Assembly (NCBI GenBank): GCA_016208685.1
Contig: JACQXM010000038.1
Location: 1-49,682, forward strand
Reading direction: 5' to 3'
Source: Planctomycetota bacterium
GTDB taxonomy: Bacteria; Planctomycetota; Phycisphaerae; UBA1845
Length of the DNA: 49,682 bases
Part shown: piece after piece, positions 43,918 through 49,682 of the stretch
Layout: each line of letters opens with the position of its first letter
Position numbering within the stretch: position 1 is the first letter of the stretch
Position numbers and translations under genes: made by a program
Notes under the pieces: model-generated
What the model was told of the DNA's origin: nothing
Database searches by the model: none
Seen by the model: only the letters and a program-made list of their open reading frames with translations

Positions 43918-44805
43918 ATGGAACTGAATCGACGGCGTCGTGGGGCATGGGCGGTATTAGTGACGATGCCGTTGGTGGCCGCCGGATCGGCGAAGTCCGC
44001 GTCGTGGGACATCGCCGCCGGCGCGGACCGCGGCATGTCGTCAGCCCTGTTCTCCTGTGGCTCGGCGACTTTGCAGCCGGAGGCTCCACCTCACGGCGCC
44101 GGCAGAGGGTCAGCGTTCTGTGTCGCAGCTCTGGCTGGTCCGGACCCGCACCGGCAGCACGCCTTGACGCCGGCCGACGTGGGACATCCGCCTGGCGGCA
44201 TGGAGGGCGCGGCGCCCACGGACGCCGCCCCGGGCCGACCCGCACGCGCTGAGGATCCCGACCCGGTCGGGGAATTGCGCCGCGGCGTCCTGGGGAGCAA
44301 ACACGATTTTTCCGCGATCACGGGAAGCGCCGTCGACGCGTGCAGCGCCTGCCACGTCCCGCACCTTCAGGCGATCCGCCCCCGGGAGGGCGACGGCTCG
44401 GGCGCCGCCCTGGAACTGTTCCGCATCGCCGGTCAGCGCGAGGTACTGGTTCCCGGGCGGTACATGCCGGGTACGTCCAGTCTGATCTGCCTGAGTTGCC
44501 ACAACGGGACCATCGCCGCCTCGACTATCGGAACATCGCACGCCCTGATGGATGGCAACGCCGAAACGCTCGGCGGGTTGGGCGGGTTTACCGCCCGTGA
44601 CCACCCCGTGGGGGTCGAGTATCCCGAGGGCGGCAAGGGCTACCACCCGCGCGCTCGAGTGCTGGCGGGCGGCCGGGTGCGACTACCGGAGGGGCGCATT
44701 GAGTGCATCTCGTGCCACGATCCCCATAACGCCGCCGGCGTCGAGAAGATGCTGGCGATGCCCAACCGTCGCAGTGCCCTGTGCCTGACATGTCACCAGA
44801 AGTGA
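43918..44805 (+). CDS. Exported tetraheme c-type cytochrome
   Basis: A 295-residue protein with a signal peptide (AWAVLVTMPLVAAGSAKSAS). A low-complexity Pro/Ala/Gly segment (about 50-120) is followed by a C-terminal cytochrome part with four motifs (CSACHVPH, CLSCH, CISCHDPHN, CLTCH) at about 143-294. The first three keep the CHxPH/CHNG doubled-CxxCH style. It is half the size of its neighbours and its N-terminal half has no recognisable fold. GGAAGG lies upstream of the ATG at 43918, overlapping the end of the previous gene. Its stop overlaps a possible GTG start of the next gene. Operon position suggests it is a small electron carrier or a subunit that bridges the larger cytochromes. Confidence 0.86.
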   Translation: MELNRRRRGAWAVLVTMPLVAAGSAKSASWDIAAGADRGMSSALFSCGSATLQPEAPPHGAGRGSAFCVAALAGPDPHRQHALTPADVGHPPGGMEGAAPTDAAPGRPARAEDPDPVGELRRGVLGSKHDFSAITGSAVDACSACHVPHLQAIRPREGDGSGAALELFRIAGQREVLVPGRYMPGTSSLICLSCHNGTIAASTIGTSHALMDGNAETLGGLGGFTARDHPVGVEYPEGGKGYHPRARVLAGGRVRLPEGRIECISCHDPHNAAGVEKMLAMPNRRSALCLTCHQK

Positions 44806-44840
44806 TCCACCGCAACGCAAGCCCCGTTGGCCGGCGGCCC

Positions 44841-45947
44841 ATGCATGTCGGGCGTGGGCTTGGGGCCTTGCTGCCGCTGCTGCCGCTGGCGGTCGCCGGT
44901 TGCGCCGCGCCTCCGGCGCGTGACGGGGAGGCACGGCGTACGGTTGTCTTCGCCGCGGCGGACGGCGGCGTGCGGCTGGCCCTACGGGAGATGACCGCGC
45001 CGTCGCCCGGGGGCAGCGACTCCCGGCACCGCCTGGAGGAATTCCTCTACGGTCCGCAGGAGGAACGATCCCCTCTGCTGCGGAACCCACAGGGGATGGT
45101 GGTTTCCGGCGGATACCTGTACGTGTGCGATCCGGGACTGCCCGACGTTGTACAGGTGGAATTAGCAAGCGGACGGATGCGTCGGTGGGCGGCGGCGCGC
45201 GACCGCCCGCCGTGTCCCGTGGCGGCGGCCGTCGACTCGTCGGGGCGCGTGTACGTCGCGGATACGGTTCGCGGGGGCATCCTGGTCTACGACGTTCGCG
45301 GCCGGCTCGAACAAACGCTGTCGCTCCCGGAACCAGGTGCGTCGGCCGCGCGGCCCTGCGCGCTGCTGATACACGACGACGTATTGTACGTTGCCGACGC
45401 CGTCGGGCGTCGTGTCGAGCGCCGACAGCTTTCCACTGGCGCGTGGCAAGCGCCGATCGCGGGCGACGCGCGCGCCGGCGGCCTGGCGCAGCCCTCGGGA
45501 TTGGCGATGACGCCGGACGGCGTGCTGCTCATCAGCGACGCATTGGCGGGCGTGGTCCACCGCGTAACGAGCGATGGGAGTTCCCTCACGCCTCTGGGCA
45601 GACGTGGGCGCGGGGCCGGCGAGCTGATCCGACCCATGCATGTCGCCTGCGCCGAATCCGGACTGGTGTTCGTCGCCGATTCAGCGCGGCAGTCAGTATC
45701 CGTCTTTGATGCCGACGGAGCCTTCGTCCTGGAAATCGCCGAGCGTGGAGAGGCGTGGCGCGGGTTCACCATGCCCATCGGTGTCGCCTGCACGCGTCGT
45801 GCACACACCGAACGGAGCGGCAATGCTGCGACGCCCGAAGGCGTGTCGCCCGAATACGTGGTGATCTCGGACACGCTTGGCGGGCGCCCGCTCACCGTCT
45901 TGGAACTCGACCGGGGCTCGCGTGTGGCAAGAGAGGATCAACCGTAG
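44841..45947 (+). CDS. NHL/beta-propeller lipoprotein
   Basis: This protein has about 368 residues. The lipoprotein signal ends with LAVAGC, giving a lipidated Cys near residue 21 if the ATG at 44841 is used. About six NHL-like blades follow: RNPQGMVVSGGYLYVCDPGL, VAAAVDSSGRVYVADTVRGG, CALLIHDDVLYVADAVGRRV, PSGLAMTPDGVLLISDALAG, MHVACAESGLVFVADSARQS and YVVISDTLGGRPLTVLEL. This predicts a six-bladed propeller anchored in a membrane. It contains no heme motif. A GTG at 44802, overlapping the previous stop (GTGA), is an alternative start; I prefer 44841 because the signal peptide length is then normal. NHL propellers mediate protein contacts and could dock the cytochromes. The next ATG follows its stop directly. 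Confidence 0.82.
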   Translation: MHVGRGLGALLPLLPLAVAGCAAPPARDGEARRTVVFAAADGGVRLALREMTAPSPGGSDSRHRLEEFLYGPQEERSPLLRNPQGMVVSGGYLYVCDPGLPDVVQVELASGRMRRWAAARDRPPCPVAAAVDSSGRVYVADTVRGGILVYDVRGRLEQTLSLPEPGASAARPCALLIHDDVLYVADAVGRRVERRQLSTGAWQAPIAGDARAGGLAQPSGLAMTPDGVLLISDALAGVVHRVTSDGSSLTPLGRRGRGAGELIRPMHVACAESGLVFVADSARQSVSVFDADGAFVLEIAERGEAWRGFTMPIGVACTRRAHTERSGNAATPEGVSPEYVVISDTLGGRPLTVLELDRGSRVAREDQP

Positions 45948-46889
45948 ATGGGGGCGCGTCGCGAGAACGACCGGCGCACGCGTGGGGCGGCATGGGTTGC
46001 TGCCGCCGCCGGCCTGCTGTCGCTGGCCGCGACGGGGGCGAACTTCAAGGCGCCGGAAGGCAATGCGGACGTGCCCGCCGGCCCGCACTGGAGCAGCACC
46101 GGTTGCGGCGCGTGCCACGTGCGCCAGGGCGGATCGTGGTTGCGGCCGAAGCAGGAGGAGATAGACCTTCTCTGCCTTCGCTGCCACGATGGCCGAACCG
46201 CCGCCGCTGAGCCGCACCCCGTCGGTCGCCGCTTCGCCGGCCCACAAGTGCGCCGGCCGGTTGACTGGCCCGCCCCGGACGATCGACTGTCGTGCATCAC
46301 CTGTCATGACGTTCTCCCGGGATGCCGGCCCGGTGCCGCGCCGCCGTCGCGCCCCGCCGCCTTTCTTCGCGGACCGGAGGCGGCGGGAACGATCGCCTGG
46401 TGCGCCACCTGTCACGTCGCTGAGCTGCACGCGCCGCTCAATCCGCATCGCATGCTGGACGGATCAGGCAGACCGCGCGCCGGGGCCTGCGCCGTCTGTC
46501 ACGAATCCAGCGTGACCACGGCCGGAAGCGGTGTACGCCGACAGTCACCGAGCCTTCGTTGCGAAGAGGTAACCCTCTGCGGCGGCTGCCACCGCGCGCA
46601 CGAGGATTTCTTCACGCCCGGTCACATCGGCGCGACGGCAAGCGATTCGATCCTCGCGCGGCTGACCGGCAAACAGGTGGAGGGGGCGCCACCGTCGGCC
46701 CCGCTGCTGCCGCTGGCCGGCGGGACGATCGTAACCTGCTCAACTTGCCACAACCCGCATTCCTCGGGTCTGTTCCCGCCGGACAGTTCTCTTGCGATGG
46801 GGGCCATGACCGAGGCGACGTGGAACGACACATCCGTGGCATTGCGCATTCCGGGAGGCGGTCTATGCCAAGCCTGTCACGGCCCATGA
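45948..46889 (+). CDS. Exported octaheme c-type cytochrome
   Basis: A 313-residue protein with a signal peptide (AAWVAAAAGLLSLAATGANF). Eight heme motifs follow in order: CGACH, CLRCH, CITCH, CATCH, CAVCH, CGGCH, CSTCH and CQACH. The spacing alternates between about 20-30 and 40-60 residues, suggesting paired hemes. CHNPHSSG and CHRAH match the doubled-CxxCH style of the neighbours. The ATG at 45948 immediately follows the TAG of the propeller gene, with GAGAGGA about 10 bases upstream. Its last codons overlap the start region of the fusion gene that follows. It probably works in the same electron chain. Confidence 0.88.
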   Translation: MGARRENDRRTRGAAWVAAAAGLLSLAATGANFKAPEGNADVPAGPHWSSTGCGACHVRQGGSWLRPKQEEIDLLCLRCHDGRTAAAEPHPVGRRFAGPQVRRPVDWPAPDDRLSCITCHDVLPGCRPGAAPPSRPAAFLRGPEAAGTIAWCATCHVAELHAPLNPHRMLDGSGRPRAGACAVCHESSVTTAGSGVRRQSPSLRCEEVTLCGGCHRAHEDFFTPGHIGATASDSILARLTGKQVEGAPPSAPLLPLAGGTIVTCSTCHNPHSSGLFPPDSSLAMGAMTEATWNDTSVALRIPGGGLCQACHGP

Positions 46890-49285
46890 GACCCGTCGGA
46901 ACGGGGCTGCCGGGTGCCCGCGGCAGTATCCGTTGCCGGGCGCGCCTCGGTGCAGGCTTCGGCGGCGCTGCATGCGCATTGCTCGCCTGGGCGGCGGCCC
47001 CTGTCGGCGCCGGCGAGCCTACGGCGCACCATCCGTTCACCGGTGCCGTCGTACAACGGTTCTCGGATGCCGGTGGGTCGCCGATGCACCTACCCACGGA
47101 TGTCGCGGTGGCGCAGGACGGCACGGTCTTCATGGCCGACGGAGTCAACGACCGCGTCGTGGCGTTCGCCCCCGATGGAACGTGGCGCGGCGACATCCGA
47201 CTGGTTGGCACAACACCGCTTGCCCGCCCGATGGGGTTGGCGGCTGACCGCGAGCGGAACCTGTGGATCGCGGACACGGGCAACCACCGCGTCGTGGTTC
47301 GCGCCCCGGATGGTGCGCTGGTGCGTCAGATACCCGTCACCGTCGAAGGGCCGCAACCGGCGGAGCTCACGGATGTCGCTCCTTCACCGGCGGGTGCTGC
47401 ATTCTGGCTGGCGGACAACCGCAACCACCGCCTGCTGCGTTACGAGCCGCGGAATGAGACGTTCGTGTCCGTCGGCGAGCCGGGCGATGCCCTCGGCCAA
47501 TTCCAGCATCCGTTCCTTATTGCCGCTGCCGCGGACGGCGCGGTGGCGGTTGCGGACGTGATCAATGCGCGGGTGCAGGTGGTGGACGCCGAAGGCAAGG
47601 CCAACGCACAGGCCGGGCGATACGGAGTGGGGATGGGCGAGTTGTACCGTCCCAAGGGCGTCGCGTTCGACGCCGCCGGTCGGATCTGGGTGTCGGATGG
47701 CACGCTGGGCGTCTTACAGGTATTCGCCGTCGACGGGCGGTTCCTCGACGTGCTGCGCGATGCCGACGGTGTGCCGCTGCGGCTACGCTCGCCCATGGGA
47801 ATGGTCTTCGACAGGGACGGGTTTCTGTATGTGGTGGAATTGCTGTCGGGGGGTGTCGCGAAGCTACGGATCTCGATAGACGGCGGGCGCGCGGTGGCCG
47901 GTGCATCGCCGGCATCGGCGGCGCCGGAACCAGCGCAACCGCAGACGTGCACGGTTTGCCATCTGGAATGGATGCCGCTGCCGCAGGAGAACGCCCGCCG
48001 GCTCGTCAGCCTGCGTGTGGGCCCGCCGGACGACCCCGCCGTCAGCCGGGCCGAGAGCTGCCTGAGCTGTCATGACGGTTCAGTGGTGGACTCGCGCCGA
48101 ACGGTCTGGCTCGAGCACGGGCACCAATCCGGCAAGCGCCCTCCGGCCGACATGCCGATTCCGGCCGATCTCCCGCTTGTCGCCGGTTCGCTTTCCTGTC
48201 GCACGTGCCACGCGGCGCACGGCCGGGCGACGGAACCGCAGACCATGCGGAACGCGGTGGGGCTGCGGGCACGGCACGAACCCGCCGAGCTCTGCGTTCG
48301 CTGCCATACAGGCGTCACGGGGAAGCCAGCCGAGGGGTTCCACCCGGTGAAGGACTTCCTCGCCGAGGCGCCGCTGCCGGATGTGGGGTCCGAGTTGCAA
48401 AAGCAGATCGAAACCGGACGCGGCTGCCTGGCGTGCCACACCGCGCATGGCGACGGGCGGAGGGGCTCGTTGCGTGCCGAGCCGGGCAAGCCTCAGGGGG
48501 TCGGGCCCGCGATGTCGGCGGCGACGTTGTGTGCGTCATGCCATGAGCAGGGCGACGCCGAACCCGAGCCCGGCCTCTCCGTGCATCCCATGGAGGGCAA
48601 GCTCACGCGGCAGATGGTCGCACCGCGCGCGGCGGGCGGTGCGCCGACTGCCGGCACCGTCCTGGACTGTACTTCCTGCCACAAGCTGCACGGCGGGCGG
48701 CAGGAGCACTATCTGCTCGCCGAACCGCTGACCGACAGCGCGCTCTGCGTACGCTGCCATGAGGCGCAGGGCAGTGTGCGTGGTTCGCCGCACGACCTGC
48801 GGCGCACGGCTCCGGAGCAGACGAACCTGCTTGGATTCGCGACCCAGACGGGCGGGCCATGCAGCGCATGCCACACGGTGCATTCTGCGGCGCGAGAACC
48901 GTTTGTCGCGCCGTTTGATCCCGCGGGTTCGTGTCTGACGTGCCATCGCGCCGGCAGCGTGGCACCGTCGGCGCCGCCGGTGCGCCACCCGGGGGTTCCG
49001 ATGACCGACGCGTGGTCGGCGGAGCATCCGGGTTCCATGCCCCTGCTTGATGCCGCGGGACGCCATTCCATGACGGGCACCGTGGGATGCCTTACCTGCC
49101 ATGCCCCCCACGGGCGCGCTGCCGAGGGAGCTTCCCGCGCCACGGAGTCGACGGTTGATGCGTTCGCTCTGGTGCGGGCTTCCAAGCCCATGATCCGCAG
49201 TTACCTCGGGCCGAACCTGTGCAGTGGCTGTCATCGGTTCGAAGGTCTGAGCCGGTTCCTGTACTTCCACCGCATTTCGCGCTAA
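46865..49285 (+). CDS. NHL propeller fused to dodecaheme c-type cytochrome
   Basis: An 806-residue fusion. After a signal peptide (ACALLAWAAAPVGAGEP) come six NHL blades (about residues 55-340), among them DGTVFMADGVNDRVVAFAPD, RNLWIADTGNHRVVVRAPDG, GAAFWLADNRNHRLLRYEPR, DGAVAVADVINARVQVVDAE and GRIWVSDGTLGVLQVFAVDG. An Ala/Pro linker (GASPASAAPEPAQPQ) leads to twelve CxxCH motifs: CTVCH, CLSCH, CRTCH, CVRCH, CLACH, CASCH, CTSCH, CVRCH, CSACH, CLTCH, CLTCH and CSGCH. Many read CHxxHG. The ATG at 46865 has GGGAGG 6 bases upstream; another at 46886 overlaps the previous stop (ATGA). The frame extends upstream to 46559 inside the octaheme gene, which I reject. It is the last gene of the run and probably the largest electron-transfer component. 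Confidence 0.9.
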   Translation: MPSLSRPMRPVGTGLPGARGSIRCRARLGAGFGGAACALLAWAAAPVGAGEPTAHHPFTGAVVQRFSDAGGSPMHLPTDVAVAQDGTVFMADGVNDRVVAFAPDGTWRGDIRLVGTTPLARPMGLAADRERNLWIADTGNHRVVVRAPDGALVRQIPVTVEGPQPAELTDVAPSPAGAAFWLADNRNHRLLRYEPRNETFVSVGEPGDALGQFQHPFLIAAAADGAVAVADVINARVQVVDAEGKANAQAGRYGVGMGELYRPKGVAFDAAGRIWVSDGTLGVLQVFAVDGRFLDVLRDADGVPLRLRSPMGMVFDRDGFLYVVELLSGGVAKLRISIDGGRAVAGASPASAAPEPAQPQTCTVCHLEWMPLPQENARRLVSLRVGPPDDPAVSRAESCLSCHDGSVVDSRRTVWLEHGHQSGKRPPADMPIPADLPLVAGSLSCRTCHAAHGRATEPQTMRNAVGLRARHEPAELCVRCHTGVTGKPAEGFHPVKDFLAEAPLPDVGSELQKQIETGRGCLACHTAHGDGRRGSLRAEPGKPQGVGPAMSAATLCASCHEQGDAEPEPGLSVHPMEGKLTRQMVAPRAAGGAPTAGTVLDCTSCHKLHGGRQEHYLLAEPLTDSALCVRCHEAQGSVRGSPHDLRRTAPEQTNLLGFATQTGGPCSACHTVHSAAREPFVAPFDPAGSCLTCHRAGSVAPSAPPVRHPGVPMTDAWSAEHPGSMPLLDAAGRHSMTGTVGCLTCHAPHGRAAEGASRATESTVDAFALVRASKPMIRSYLGPNLCSGCHRFEGLSRFLYFHRISR

Positions 49286-49390
49286 CCCGACTTTCGCAGA
49301 TTGGCGAGTCGACCGGCGTTGGCGGGGGCGCTACGGCCGATTGAGGGGCGTAGGTCTGCACTACATTTTCGATGCGGATCGAGCGGCGGA

Positions 49391-49682
49391 TCAGACGGAT
49401 CGGCCCGGCAGCTCCGCTTGGCCGGCGCGGATGCGGGGCGGCGGCTGAGGCGGAAGAGCCAGGTGCAGTTGTTCCAGGATCATCGCCGGGGCGGCCTCCG
49501 GCTCGGTGTAGCGGCGGAGCACGAGCTCACGTCCGTCGGTGGTGGGGATGATCACATCGACCATCTGAATGGCCGCCAGGGCCTGGAGCACGGCGCGCGG
49601 CGTCAGGCCGGGAGCCCGGACGCGGAGCTTCATCCGCAAGGTGACCGTCAGGCAGTAACCCAGGAAGGCCACGAAGATGTGC
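49391..49682 (-). CDS. IS1634-like transposase, C-terminal fragment (continues past window edge)
   Basis: The visible 96 codons (start outside the window) read HIFVAFLGYCLTVTLRMKLR, then APGLTPRAVLQALAAIQMVD, VIIPTTDGRELVLRRYTEPE and LALPPQPPPRI. This matches my memory of IS1634/IS4-superfamily DDE transposase C-termini (HIxVAFLAYCL, APGLTPRAVLE, LPTTDGREL). The frame runs off the right edge on the minus strand, so the rest of the element lies beyond. No terminal inverted repeat can be checked here. It sits 105 bp beyond the cytochrome operon. Confidence 0.8.
   Translation of the reverse strand, partial: HIFVAFLGYCLTVTLRMKLRVRAPGLTPRAVLQALAAIQMVDVIIPTTDGRELVLRRYTEPEAAPAMILEQLHLALPPQPPPRIRAGQAELPGRSV

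Noticed and set aside
42755..44245. 496-codon minus-strand open frame
   Set aside because: It is antisense to two cytochrome genes with eleven or more CxxCH motifs.
46559..46864. Upstream extension of the NHL-cytochrome fusion
   Set aside because: It lies inside the octaheme gene in another frame, is Arg-rich and precedes a clear signal peptide with its own ribosome-binding site.

Overview
The window is GC-rich (roughly two thirds G+C), densely coded and bacterial. Several hallmarks point to a planctomycete, probably of the Phycisphaerae type. These are a C-terminal zinc ribbon of the CNKCGY...CPECG type, a small Cys-rich protein family known to me mainly from planctomycetes, an ECF-like sigma factor with a long Cys-containing C-terminal extension, dockerin-like and thrombospondin-type-3 calcium repeats, a PEP-CTERM protein, FG-GAP propellers, and an RHS protein with a dockerin-like segment inside its core. 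This assignment is inference from protein style; no rRNA or other phylogenetic marker beyond bS21 is present. I recognised no tRNA, rRNA or CRISPR array.

Layout. 1-990 is non-coding and rich in inverted repeats. 991-7776 holds surface or secreted proteins: a prenyltransferase-fold protein with a short acidic partner, a TSP3/dockerin-like protein with a possible C-terminal sorting tail, and an RHS core protein followed by a membrane zinc-ribbon protein. 8055-15336 holds a double helix-turn-helix regulator, a 1,527-residue TPR protein, a folate cyclodeaminase-family enzyme, a small Cys-rich protein, an SDR and bS21. 15652-28161 mixes secreted proteins (FG-GAP, PEP-CTERM and a very large Cys-rich protein with a frame break) with ordinary enzymes (HD hydrolase, APH-fold kinase, heme-binding GlcG/HbpS family, M20 dipeptidase).

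28727-37956 is housekeeping: glutamate dehydrogenase, a GNAT acetyltransferase, glmS, rph, an ABC exporter pair, queA and a TauE/SafE-type permease. 38496-41858 has the sigma factor, a pteridine-reductase-like SDR, a small membrane protein and a DnaJ/CbpA-like chaperone.

The most striking part is 42080-49285. Five tightly packed plus-strand genes encode four exported multiheme c-type cytochromes (11+1, 4, 8 and 12 heme motifs) and an NHL-propeller lipoprotein. The last protein fuses an NHL propeller to twelve heme sites. Together they could bind about 36 hemes, which suggests an extracytoplasmic electron-transfer apparatus, possibly extracellular. No porin, quinol oxidase or known terminal reductase is visible beside it. 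An IS1634-like transposase end lies just downstream at the window edge.

Between genes lie families of dispersed, partly palindromic repeats. One roughly 100-120 bp family has four copies. Other families share a 'gaatgcagaatgg' style core or a 'gtggcacgggc' hairpin. A separate 108-bp sequence occurs twice, in frame, inside the RHS gene.
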